Shown here: positions 1 through 7,332 of the stretch, piece after piece
How positions within the stretch are numbered: position 1 is the stretch's first letter
Layout of the letters: each line of letters opens with the position of its first letter
DNA from: UBA7434 sp042090785
Lineage (GTDB): Bacteria > Pseudomonadota > Gammaproteobacteria > Pseudomonadales > UBA7434
Direction of reading: 5' to 3'
Length of the DNA: 45,173 nt
Assembly (NCBI GenBank): GCA_042090785.1
Contig: JBELIP010000015.1
Location: forward strand, 1-45,173
Notes under the pieces: generated by a model
Database searches by the model: none
What the model saw: only the letters and a program-made list of their open reading frames with translations
Told to the model about the DNA's origin: nothing
Program-made: the position numbers and the translations under genes

Positions 1-377
1 GCTTCGGCATAATCTGCTTCTGCACGATGGCTCATGCTCGCAAGTGCAACATTTATTTCTATTTCGTCGTTACCCAGTAGGCTTAATATATGGTCGCTAT
101 TTTTTTTGCTGATGTGCGCTTGAGCACTGGGTGTAATTAACACGGCAAATAATGCAGAAAGTTTTTTTTCAAATTGTTTGGTTAGGTTTGTTTGCTCGGT
201 CTCTATAGTTTGCCGAATATCAAAGTAACGCTGTTGTGTGTCGTTATCATTGGCTTGTTCGGCTTGCTGAAAAAGATATTCAATTGCAGCGGTTATAAAG
301 GTGTTAAGTTGGTTTTGGCAAAACGTCTGTAATCGAGAATGGCAGTCGATAAGCGTTTTACGTGAATCGTTTGTCAT
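1..377 (-). CDS. DUF1631 family protein, N-terminal part (gene runs off the window)
   Basis: The minus strand is open from an ATG at 375-377 to the window edge, giving about 125 residues beginning MTNDSRKTLIDCHSRLQ. A strong ribosome binding site (GGAGGAG) lies just upstream of this ATG. The pattern matches the N-terminus of the DUF1631 family as I remember it: a short helical start, an LFQQAEQA stretch, a Q-rich FDIRQTIE stretch, then LSLLGNDEIEINVALASM. The last piece corresponds to the family's 'LSLVDxxELE...VA' signature. Family members are large soluble proteins of unknown function. The rest of the gene lies left of the window, so length and C-terminal domains cannot be judged. The family call is from memory of the pattern and is moderately sure; the reading frame and start are clear. 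Confidence 0.72.
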   Translation of the reverse strand, partial: MTNDSRKTLIDCHSRLQTFCQNQLNTFITAAIEYLFQQAEQANDNDTQQRYFDIRQTIETEQTNLTKQFEKKLSALFAVLITPSAQAHISKKNSDHILSLLGNDEIEINVALASMSHRAEADYAE

Positions 378-964
378 TGTCTCCTCCGATGCTGGAGAGC
401 TGTATGGCGCATGTATTTACATTTAAATTAAATGGCTTGGCTTTCAATTTTAAATATTCGACTTTCAGTATTCGGCCTTAAATGTGTCGTGTGGGTTGTA
501 AAAAAGATATGTCGGGAATCTAAATTTGAGTATAGAAGGGATTGATTAATCGAATTGCAAATTCTGTCTGGGCGCTTGTCCTAAACGAATTGGTTTTTCA
601 AAACGTGTTCAATATCACGCGACGGGTAAGTTATTACTATCGCTTTAACTACTGCCAATATCTGCTTTTATAAAGCAGATATAACGTGTCATAAAGTTGT
701 TACCATTTGTTCTAAACTAGGGGGTTTTATTATATAACTCAAGGGGTTATGATGCGCGACCTGAAAGTTTACAGCGCGTGAAAAACGGGTTAAAAGGTAT
801 TTAAAGGGTATCGAAAAGGGATAAGTATCGAGCCTATTTTAACTGCTTTTTTAGTGGTATTTATCAGTGCAGCTCGCGTTAAAAGTTTTACATTTAGCGA
901 TATTTTTTTAGCGAATTCTATTAAGCAAAACGAATAGTAGGGGCCCATTATTAATATTAAACAG
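378..964. other. 587-base intergenic stretch with a perfect hairpin and a possible mini-ORF
   Basis: No convincing gene lies here. It holds the divergent upstream regions of the DUF1631 gene and the 965 gene. Two structures stand out. One is a perfect 11-bp inverted repeat at 658-682. The other is a possible 9 to 10-codon reading frame (ATG at 749 or 752, TGA at 779-781) with an AAGGGG ribosome-binding-like sequence at 741-746, preceded by an AT-rich TATATAAC stretch near 730. Neither can be assigned a function. Confidence 0.5.
658..682. repeat. Perfect inverted repeat, 11-bp arms, 3-nt loop
   Basis: The arms are ATATCTGCTTT (658-668) and AAAGCAGATAT (672-682), separated by TAT. There is no T-run on either side that would make it a standard intrinsic terminator. 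It could be a binding site for a dimeric regulator or an RNA hairpin in a leader. Its position about 280 bases from each flanking gene does not decide which. Confidence 0.8.
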
Positions 965-1357
965 ATGACGGACGATGGATTGCCGTACCCTGATTTTTTG
1001 GTCGAACATATTATCAATGAGTGGTCAGAGGTTAATGTGCCGCTGATCGATCCAGATGTTTGTTTAAAAGTCGATTCCAGCCTTTCTTATTGTGGCTGTA
1101 TTGTGCCTGGACCTAAATTACGTCAGTTCGTGTACCAATATCAGCAATCTCACGATTTCGATTACGAAACTATTGCTATTTTGACGCGTATTGCGCGCGG
1201 CGTGACAGATGACTCTCCGATTTGGGATGATCTTGTCGCGCTTGAGTTTCAGCGTGATTGCGGCCTTCCTCGGGCGCATTACCTTGCCGAGTTGAGGGCA
1301 GTGGCCGAGCGAATTGAGGCCGAGGCCTCGCTTTATGATGAGCTATTAAGCGCATAA
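965..1357 (+). CDS. Conserved-looking hypothetical protein, 130 residues
   Basis: An open frame of 130 codons from ATG 965 with a stop (TAG at 938-940) 24 bases upstream in frame, so the start cannot lie much further up. The ribosome binding site is poor: GTAGGGG ends about 21 bases before the ATG. The product is acidic and soluble, with no membrane segment or signal peptide. It contains YCGCIVPGPKLRQFVYQY near residues 42-59, a DFDYETIAILTRIARGV helix, and an aspartate-rich DDSPIWDDL stretch. I do not recognise the family. Codon use resembles the neighbours. It is followed by the rpsF promoter and is probably transcribed alone. Confidence 0.6.
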   Translation: MTDDGLPYPDFLVEHIINEWSEVNVPLIDPDVCLKVDSSLSYCGCIVPGPKLRQFVYQYQQSHDFDYETIAILTRIARGVTDDSPIWDDLVALEFQRDCGLPRAHYLAELRAVAERIEAEASLYDELLSA

Positions 1358-1454
1358 TTGGTCGATTTTTTCGCCATTGGCATTAAAAACCCTCCTCAAA
1401 ACCAAAGAACTGCCCTGAAAATGGTGGTTCGGGTCGTTATTCCTTCTATTTATC

Positions 1455-1483
1455 TTGCTATTTAAGTAGGCATTCCATAGAAT
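1455..1483 (+). promoter_or_regulatory. Sigma-70 promoter of the rpsF operon
   Basis: A -35 box TTGCTA (1455-1460) and a -10 box TAGAAT (1478-1483) are separated by exactly 17 bases and followed by the GC-rich discriminator TCGCGCTC. A start near 1490 would leave a leader of about 110 nt before rpsF. In E. coli, GC-rich discriminators of this kind are typical of ribosomal promoters repressed by ppGpp and DksA. The boxes are seen directly; the control is inference. Confidence 0.7.
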
Positions 1484-1600
1484 TCGCGCTCATTTTTCGC
1501 CCTCAGCACGTTTGAAGGCTTAACTCCTTGTTTCACTGCAAGACAATCGACTGGCAAGTCGGCGGTATTTGCGGGAAGCATAATCCCATAGGGAGCACAT

Positions 1601-2047
1601 ATGCGACACTACGAAATCGTATTCATGGTTCATCCGGACCAGAGCGAGCAAGTCCCGGGTATGATCGAAAGATATACTGCGGCTATTAATAAAGACGGCG
1701 GTTCTGTTCATCGTCTAGAAGATTGGGGACGACGTCAGTTGGCCTATCCAATCAACAAAATCCATAAAGCGCACTACGTTTTGATGAATGTCGAAGCGAC
1801 CCAGCCTGCGCTGGAAGAATTGACGACTAACTTCAAATACAACGATGCTGTGATTCGTAATCTAGTGATTCGCACTGATGCGCCTGTCACTGATGAATCA
1901 TCTATCATGAAAGCGGAAACTGAGCAGCGTGAGCGTAAAGCCCGCTATGACGCCCGCGCTGCTACTGAAGAGAAGAAAGCAGCTGAAACTTCTGATAGTT
2001 CAGAGCAAGACGAGTCTAAAAGCTCGGACGATACCGCAGCCGAATAA
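1601..2047 (+). CDS. rpsF: 30S ribosomal protein bS6
   Basis: bS6 binds with bS18 to the central domain of 16S rRNA in the small ribosomal subunit. The 148-residue product begins MRHYEIVFMVHPDQSEQVPG and contains the family signatures GRRQLAYPINK and HYVLMNVEA, followed by NDAVIRNLVIR. After about residue 100 it carries a long charged tail rich in Glu, Lys, Ser and Asp, like the glutamate-rich tail of E. coli S6, which the enzyme RimK extends. The start has a good ribosome binding site (AGGGAGC) 6 bases upstream. It is first in an rpsF-rpsR-membrane protein-rplI operon. The roughly 110-nt leader could hold an S6:S18 autoregulatory site as in other bacteria, but I could not confirm the motif. 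Confidence 0.98.
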   Translation: MRHYEIVFMVHPDQSEQVPGMIERYTAAINKDGGSVHRLEDWGRRQLAYPINKIHKAHYVLMNVEATQPALEELTTNFKYNDAVIRNLVIRTDAPVTDESSIMKAETEQRERKARYDARAATEEKKAAETSDSSEQDESKSSDDTAAE

Positions 2048-2082
2048 TTCGGCCACAGCAGATAAGTAATTAGGAGAACATC

Positions 2083-2310
2083 ATGGCTCGTTTTTTTCGC
2101 CGTAGAAAATTTTGTCGTTTCACCGCAGAAGGTGTTGATTACATCGATTACAAAGATCTCGATGTATTAAAAGAATATATTTCAGAAACAGGGAAAATTG
2201 TTCCTAGCCGTATTACAGGAACAAAAGCCAAGTACCAGCGTCAGTTAGCAACCGCTATTAAGCGCGCACGTTACTTAGCATTAGTACCGTACACGGATAG
2301 TCACAAGTAA
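2083..2310 (+). CDS. rpsR: 30S ribosomal protein bS18
   Basis: bS18 is the small-subunit partner of bS6. The 75-residue product starts MARFFRRRKFCRFTAEG and contains the diagnostic stretches IDYKDLDVLKEYISETGKI and RYLALVPYT, at the usual length for the family. An AGGAG ribosome binding site precedes the ATG by about 7 bases. It lies 35 bases after rpsF in the same operon. Unlike E. coli there is no priB gene between rpsF and rpsR, which fits the Pseudomonas-type arrangement. Confidence 0.98.
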   Translation: MARFFRRRKFCRFTAEGVDYIDYKDLDVLKEYISETGKIVPSRITGTKAKYQRQLATAIKRARYLALVPYTDSHK

Positions 2311-2331
2311 TAACAGGGTTATTGTTTCGTC

Positions 2332-3180
2332 ATGATGCTACTAATGACGGTCTTGACCTTATTGCTTGCATGGTTTGGTTCTGCAGCAGTCGCATTAGTG
2401 ATTCTGCGTCGAGGTTTGCAAGCGTCAGCAAGTGTTTTTTTATTTGTGCTACTACTTGCGGCGGCTTGGGCATACACTGGTAACATTGTCCCGCTAAGCA
2501 CGTTACTTTGTACTAGTGCGTTGGCGGTGGCCCTGCGAACTACACGCAGTTGGCCTATTGTAGTAACGCTAGCCCCTTTGGTTATTATTGCTTGGGGAGC
2601 AGCGTTATTATTATTTGCTAGCGACTACGTTGCGCAGTTATTGGTTTATGCAGAGCAAGGTTTAGATATATTTAAACAGCAGTTGGCATTAGCTTCGGCT
2701 AATGGCGGTAATGAAGATGTCGCCAAACAATTGCTAGCACAAATGCCGCCATTAACGGCAGCGCATTTAGTGGGTAACTTGGCATTTATGCAAATGTTGT
2801 TGACATTAATGAGTTTGTTGTCTGCACGTTGGTGGCAAGCCAAGCTGTATAACCCCGGTGGTTTTCAGCAAGAGTTTTATCAGTTGCGTTTAACACGCGG
2901 CAATATACTTTTGTTAATTGCAGGGTTGGTTTTGTTCTCAAATATTGAGGGCTACCATCAATGGGCATGGTTGTTTGCAATCCCAATGATTATTGTTGGT
3001 GTTGCCTTGGTTCACGCAGTTGTTGCGTTGAAGCAATTAAGTGGCCATTGGTTGTTTGGGTTTTATTTAATATTTATAACATTCGCACCCGTAGTGCCGC
3101 TGCTAATGATGGTTGTTATAGCCGATAGCGCACTTGATTTTAGAGCGCGAATAGCTCAAACAAATAATCCAGAGCGCTAA
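2332..3180 (+). CDS. Multi-pass inner membrane protein of the rpsR-rplI operon (DUF2232-like)
   Basis: The 282-residue product is strongly hydrophobic, with about seven or eight predicted membrane segments. The N-terminal half has at least three (residues 1-30, 35-60 and 75-100), followed by a soluble loop around 105-145 and further helices to the C-terminus. The position between rpsR and rplI matches a conserved hypothetical gene that I recall between these genes in Pseudomonas, usually placed in DUF2232 (YybS-like). Its function is not known. The ATG at 2332 (or 2335) has only a weak upstream ACAGGG, so translation may be coupled to rpsR, which ends 21 bases before. Family assignment rests mainly on position and hydrophobic pattern. 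Confidence 0.75.
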   Translation: MMLLMTVLTLLLAWFGSAAVALVILRRGLQASASVFLFVLLLAAAWAYTGNIVPLSTLLCTSALAVALRTTRSWPIVVTLAPLVIIAWGAALLLFASDYVAQLLVYAEQGLDIFKQQLALASANGGNEDVAKQLLAQMPPLTAAHLVGNLAFMQMLLTLMSLLSARWWQAKLYNPGGFQQEFYQLRLTRGNILLLIAGLVLFSNIEGYHQWAWLFAIPMIIVGVALVHAVVALKQLSGHWLFGFYLIFITFAPVVPLLMMVVIADSALDFRARIAQTNNPER

Positions 3181-3223
3181 AGCGTAAGCGCAGCATAGAA
3201 TATAAAACTTAGAATAGAAAACA

Positions 3224-3263
3224 TAGAAGTTAGAAACAAAAATTAGAAGTTAGAAACAAAAAT
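3224..3263. repeat. Tandem duplication of a 20-bp unit upstream of rplI
   Basis: Two exact adjacent copies of TAGAAGTTAGAAACAAAAAT occupy 3224-3243 and 3244-3263 in the 155-base spacer between the membrane-protein gene and rplI. The surrounding sequence is a degenerate A-rich run of related words (TAGAA, TTAGAA). It is most simply explained by strand slippage in low-complexity sequence. Confidence 0.85.
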
Positions 3264-3335
3264 TAAAGAGCCGGTTGTAATTAACAGCCAGACACGCAAA
3301 CAGTTAAAGTTAGATTATTGATAGAGGTTAGTGCT

Positions 3336-3788
3336 ATGCAAGTTATTCTTCTGGAGAAAGTTGCCAAGTTAGGTAATTTAGGAGATAAGGTCAACGTTAA
3401 GTCAGGTTTTGGCCGAAACTTTTTAATCCCTTACGGTAAAGCCGTACCTGCGACAGAAGCCAGTGTTGCTGAATTTGAATCACGCCGCGCTGAGTTACAA
3501 GCTGCTGCCGATGAAGCTTTAGCGGCTGCGCAAGCACGTGCCGAAGCTATGGCTGATTTAACCGTCACTATCGAAGCTAATGCTGGTGATGAAGGTAAGC
3601 TCTTTGGTTCAATTGGCACTAAAGATGTTGCTGATGCCATTATTGCTGCTGGCCACGAAGTGGTAAAAGCAGAAGTGCGTATGCCTAATGGTGTTATTCG
3701 CGAAGTGGGTGTTGTTGAAATTACGCTTCAATTCCACAGCGATGTGAGCACTGTTGTAAGCATTGCCGTTGTTCCTGAAGCAGCATAA
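3336..3788 (+). CDS. rplI: 50S ribosomal protein bL9
   Basis: bL9 binds domain V of 23S rRNA at the base of the L1 stalk. The ATG at 3336 gives the canonical MQVILLEKVAKLGNLGDKV start, 150 residues in all, and has an AGAGG ribosome binding site 8 bases upstream. An upstream in-frame TTG at 3318 would add six residues that the family lacks, so I reject it. The N-terminal rRNA-binding domain has the GFGRNFLIPYGKA motif. It is followed by the long alanine-rich connecting helix (about residues 40-75) and the C-terminal domain with GKLFGSIGTKDVADAI. It is the last gene of the ribosomal operon and is followed by a terminator. Confidence 0.98.
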   Translation: MQVILLEKVAKLGNLGDKVNVKSGFGRNFLIPYGKAVPATEASVAEFESRRAELQAAADEALAAAQARAEAMADLTVTIEANAGDEGKLFGSIGTKDVADAIIAAGHEVVKAEVRMPNGVIREVGVVEITLQFHSDVSTVVSIAVVPEAA

Positions 3789-3897
3789 ACAGTTAACCGT
3801 TGGCCATTAGGTTAGCGCTAGAATGGTTAAATCGTAGTGTTTTATTGATGACTTATCGCAGTGAGTGAATGGCGGATAAGCAAGAATCGGTAAGCAC

Positions 3898-3931
3898 AAA
3901 GCGTTGCTCCTTAGGGTGCAGCGCTTTTTTT
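3898..3931 (+). terminator. Rho-independent terminator after rplI
   Basis: The stem AAAGCGTTGC pairs with GCAGCGCTTT across a loop of about 11 bases (one G-T pair) and runs directly into seven T residues. It ends the ribosomal operon and separates it from dnaB. The rest of the 338-base rplI-dnaB spacer (3789-4126) must hold the dnaB promoter, but I could not pick one with good boxes. Confidence 0.85.
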
Positions 3932-4126
3932 ATGGCTTATGATTTTTTTATTTATCGGATGCTATGCAGTTATAGGGATGATTAAAAAATAAACAGTTTT
4001 AGTGATGAATCGCTTCTCGTTACTGCTTTCCAAGTCTCTCTCAGGTATCATCCGTTTTCACTTTACCGAAGCTGTAACCGTACAAACGAAATTATTAATC
4101 GCATTTAATGAGAAGAGCTCAATAAC

Positions 4127-5614
4127 GTGTCAGACCCTAATTATCCCAATGAGCCACCCGTGATTGACGCCGATTATTCGGATCAAGAAGCCCTGTCATT
4201 AGCCAATAACGAGATGCTCTCTGATTACCCCGAAGCGCCAAGCGCCGACTTTGCAGCTGATATGGTGAGCTTAAAAACCTTGCCACATTCACTTGAGGCA
4301 GAGCGTTCGCTGCTCGGCGGCATTATGCTGTCTGAAACAGCCTGGGATGCAGTTGCTGAATTAGTGACGGCCAGCGATTTCTACTACGGTAAACACGGTC
4401 ATATTTATACAGAAATGGCACGCTTAGCCGAAGCTGCCGAGCCATTAGATGTTATTACGTTAGCTGAGTCCTTACAAAAACGTGCCTTACTTGAAGCCTC
4501 TGGCGGTTTAATTTATTTAGCCGACTTGGCTAAGAGCACGCCGTCGGCGGCGAACATTCGCGCTTATGCAGAAATTGTTCACGACCGAGCAACCTTACGC
4601 CGTATTATTAATACTGCCACCTCTATTCAAGAAACTGCATTTAATCCCGAAGGTCGCGACGCAGGTGATGTGTTAGATAGCGCCGAGCGGTTGATTATGC
4701 AAATTGCCGAGCAGGGGCCAAAGTCCGGTGGGCCGGTTGGCGTTAATGCCTTATTAAAAGATGCGCTAGGCAAAATTGATGAGCTATTTAATAGTAAAGG
4801 CTCTATTACCGGTTTAACCACTGGCTATAAAGATCTTGATGGCAAAACTTCGGGGTTGCAGCCTGCGGATTTAATTTTTGTTGCTGGCCGACCTTCTATG
4901 GGTAAAACCAGTTTTGCAATGAATTTAGTTGAGAACGCACTTTTAGCAGAAGAAAAGCCGATACTGGTGTTCAGTATGGAGATGCCAGCGGGTTCATTGA
5001 TGATGAGAATGTTATCGTCCGTTGGTAAAATTGATCAGACACGTGTGCGAAATGGACAATTGGAAGAAGAAGATTGGGCCAAGTTAAGTGCTGCTATGCA
5101 GCAGTTAAAAGATAAGCCGTTAATGATTGATGATACGCCAGCGTTAACGCCAACTGAGATTCGTTCGCGTGCGCGCCGAGTTCTGCGAGAGCATGGTAGC
5201 TTAGGTATGATCATGATTGATTATCTTCAGTTAATGCAAGTGGCGGGAAGTAGTGAGGGCCGAACCGCAGAAATCAGTGAAATTTCGCGCTCGCTTAAAA
5301 GTATTGCTAAAGAATTTGATTGTCCAGTTGTGGCGTTGTCGCAGTTGAATCGAAGCCTTGAGCAACGGCCGAATAAACGTCCTGTTATGTCAGACTTGCG
5401 TGAGTCGGGCGCTATTGAGCAAGACGCCGATGTTATTATGTTTATTTATCGTGATGAAGTGTATAACGAGGAATCGCCCGATAAAGGCACGGCAGAAATT
5501 ATTATTGGCAAGCAGCGTAACGGACCTATTGGTACTTCGCGTCTCGCATTTGTTGGCCAATTTACGCGTTTTGAAAACCTTGCGCATGGTGACTATAACG
5601 ATGATTACGAGTAG
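4127..5614 (+). CDS. dnaB: Replicative DNA helicase DnaB
   Basis: DnaB is the hexameric 5'-3' helicase that unwinds DNA at the replication fork. The product is 495 residues. An acidic extension (about 1-50) precedes the usual start of homology at TLPHSLEAERSLLGG. The N-terminal primase-interacting domain spans about 50-155, and a RecA-type ATPase domain follows with Walker A GRPSMGKT at 254-261 and a Walker B-like MIMIDYLQLM. SQLNRSLEQR and SDLRESGAIEQDADVI are diagnostic. The start is GTG at 4127 with a weak GAGAAG site; an ATG 19 bases upstream runs into a stop. E. coli DnaB has 471 residues, so the extension is somewhat long. Its neighbours dopC-dopE may encode its loader. Confidence 0.97.
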   Translation: MSDPNYPNEPPVIDADYSDQEALSLANNEMLSDYPEAPSADFAADMVSLKTLPHSLEAERSLLGGIMLSETAWDAVAELVTASDFYYGKHGHIYTEMARLAEAAEPLDVITLAESLQKRALLEASGGLIYLADLAKSTPSAANIRAYAEIVHDRATLRRIINTATSIQETAFNPEGRDAGDVLDSAERLIMQIAEQGPKSGGPVGVNALLKDALGKIDELFNSKGSITGLTTGYKDLDGKTSGLQPADLIFVAGRPSMGKTSFAMNLVENALLAEEKPILVFSMEMPAGSLMMRMLSSVGKIDQTRVRNGQLEEEDWAKLSAAMQQLKDKPLMIDDTPALTPTEIRSRARRVLREHGSLGMIMIDYLQLMQVAGSSEGRTAEISEISRSLKSIAKEFDCPVVALSQLNRSLEQRPNKRPVMSDLRESGAIEQDADVIMFIYRDEVYNEESPDKGTAEIIIGKQRNGPIGTSRLAFVGQFTRFENLAHGDYNDDYE

Positions 5615-5745
5615 TGATCATTGTGGGTAGCACTCGTTAGGAGTAGTAAGTATTAATGGTGATAATGTTAAGCAGAAGCTAAATGTTAATTGCTAGCAAC
5701 AATTATTTTATCAGTTCAACTGACTGATCAACCGTCTGAATTTCT

Positions 5746-6663
5746 ATGCTTGAACAAGCCTATCGTATTTCACGATTACTCTCTTCGGCTGTTTATCCCG
5801 GCTGCCATCATGTTGATGGTGGCTTGTCTTTGTACGTTATCGAAAACCCGCTTGGTCGTATGGTTATTTGTGAACAGGGTGCGCAAGTACTGTCGTTTAC
5901 TCCTAACGGTAAAAAAGATTTACTTTGGTTGTCGCCATTAGCCGAGTTTAGTTCAGGCAAAGCCGTGCGAGGTGGTATTCCTATTTGTCTGCCGTGGTTT
6001 GGTGTTAACCAGCGCGACAAACAAAAACCTAGCCATGGTTTTGCCCGCAATATTGATTGGCAGTTGGCAAATATTGCCGATGCAGACGACCCACAGCAAG
6101 GTGCTTGTACGCGCGTCGAGTTTTTACTTGACCGATTTAAAGAGCAGCCGCACTTATTATTTCCTTATACCTTTAGTGCCCGTTTAACTTTCTTAATGAG
6201 CGATAGTTTAAGTATTCATTTGCAGTTATCTAACACTGGTAATAAGCCTCTACCATTAACGTGGGCGTTGCATAGTTACCACCCCGTTGCATCTCTAGCC
6301 TCAGCTCGAGTAAGCGGTTTGGATGGCTGTGAATATCTTGATAACACCTGTGCACTTGCTCGTAAGGTTCAAAGTGGCGATGTGGTTTTTAATGGTGAGT
6401 TAGATCGCGCCTTTATTAATGCCGGTGATGTGCAAAGCATTATTTCAGCGTCGTCGGATAAAGATTCTATTATGATTGAAGCCAGTGGTTGTGCCAGTGC
6501 TGTTGTCTGGAATCCAGGCTTAGAAAAAGCGACTGGGTTAAAAGATGTGGGGGCGGACAATTTTCAACAATTTGTTTGCGTTGAGCGCGGTAATGTTTTT
6601 GATAATGAAGTTATGCTGCAGCCTAATGAAACACATAAGGCTTCTTTGCAAATCAAACTATAA
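5746..6663 (+). CDS. yeaD: D-hexose-6-phosphate mutarotase (YeaD family, aldose-1-epimerase fold)
   Basis: Members of this family interconvert the alpha and beta anomers of glucose-6-phosphate and related sugars in the cytoplasm. The 305-residue product has the family hallmarks VRGGIPICLPWFG, PSHGFARNIDWQL, a TWALHSYHP segment with the conserved histidine, and VVWNPGLEKATGLKDVG near the end, where the catalytic glutamate region lies (FVCVERGNV). There is no signal peptide. No strong ribosome binding site precedes ATG 5746, but the length and first conserved block support it. The gene stands alone between dnaB and the convergent dopE, whose stop codon overlaps its end by six bases. Substrate preference cannot be read from the sequence. 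Confidence 0.88.
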   Translation: MLEQAYRISRLLSSAVYPGCHHVDGGLSLYVIENPLGRMVICEQGAQVLSFTPNGKKDLLWLSPLAEFSSGKAVRGGIPICLPWFGVNQRDKQKPSHGFARNIDWQLANIADADDPQQGACTRVEFLLDRFKEQPHLLFPYTFSARLTFLMSDSLSIHLQLSNTGNKPLPLTWALHSYHPVASLASARVSGLDGCEYLDNTCALARKVQSGDVVFNGELDRAFINAGDVQSIISASSDKDSIMIEASGCASAVVWNPGLEKATGLKDVGADNFQQFVCVERGNVFDNEVMLQPNETHKASLQIKL

Positions 6664-7308
6664 GTCGAGTTGTTCGCGTAAATTTTTTAGTTTTTCTTTT
6701 TGTACTTCTGGTTCTAGCGGCTCTGTTTTTTTCTTAGTTAACGCTTTTGCCATTGGTAGGCTTAGCTGCTCGCCGCGTTTCACCCGCTCTAGTAATAATA
6801 AATAATTGCGTTCAAATACCGGAAACACTTGTGCTTCTGGCTGGCTGCCCATAAAAAACCAATCGGTGGTTTTTCCTGCAAAGTAAACAATAGGGTGTGA
6901 CCATTGAACATTTTGGCGCGGCTCGCTAGAAAGGCAGGCTTCAATGTATGCGGTTTTAGCATCGGGAATACCCGCTGTTATTGCTGCATCACAATATTCG
7001 CGAATGCTGTGTGGCGTTGGTAAAAAAGTATTATCGCAAATAGCTTGTCTGCCAGCTGTGGCAATATGTTCAGGCTTAAAGTCGACTAATAAACGCAGCC
7101 ATAATTGCTTGGCCATTGAGAGTGCTTGATGGTCTGGAAACGCTTTATGAAATTGGTTGTGATAGGCCAACTCTAATTCGGTAAATAAATGATTGATCGC
7201 TTCGATATGTGCTTCAGTTGGCTTGGCTGTAGAAATTTCTGGCGTAGCTGCACCTGCGGCGATAGACGCATTAGTCGGGAGAGTAATATCAGATACATGT
7301 TTTGCCAT
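6658..7308 (-). CDS. dopE: Lambda P-like protein, putative DnaB helicase loader DopE
   Basis: The 216-residue soluble protein resembles the phage lambda replication protein P family. After a low-complexity start of about 30 residues, residues 35-115 carry AINHLFTELELAYHNQFHKAF, ALSMAKQLWLRLL, the HIATAGRQAI helix and NTFLPTPHSIREYC, the usual P-family order. It has no Walker motifs, so it is not a DnaC-type AAA+ loader. It is the second gene of an operon with dopC (24-base gap, AAGAG site). I recall a published proposal (2017) that a domesticated lambda O/P pair named dopC and dopE replaces DciA or DnaC as helicase loader in some bacteria, and this pair fits it. A role in bringing DnaB to the origin is therefore an inference from family and from the adjacent dnaB. 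It could instead serve replication restart, as DnaT-DnaC does. Confidence 0.75.
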   Translation of the reverse strand: MAKHVSDITLPTNASIAAGAATPEISTAKPTEAHIEAINHLFTELELAYHNQFHKAFPDHQALSMAKQLWLRLLVDFKPEHIATAGRQAICDNTFLPTPHSIREYCDAAITAGIPDAKTAYIEACLSSEPRQNVQWSHPIVYFAGKTTDWFFMGSQPEAQVFPVFERNYLLLLERVKRGEQLSLPMAKALTKKKTEPLEPEVQKEKLKNLREQLDL

Positions 7309-7332
7309 GGTTTGCGTGCTCTTTTTAATAGA

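Noticed and set aside
5358..5630. 90-codon plus-strand frame overlapping the end of dnaB
   Set aside because: It is an out-of-frame reading of the conserved DnaB C-terminus and has no supporting ribosome binding site.
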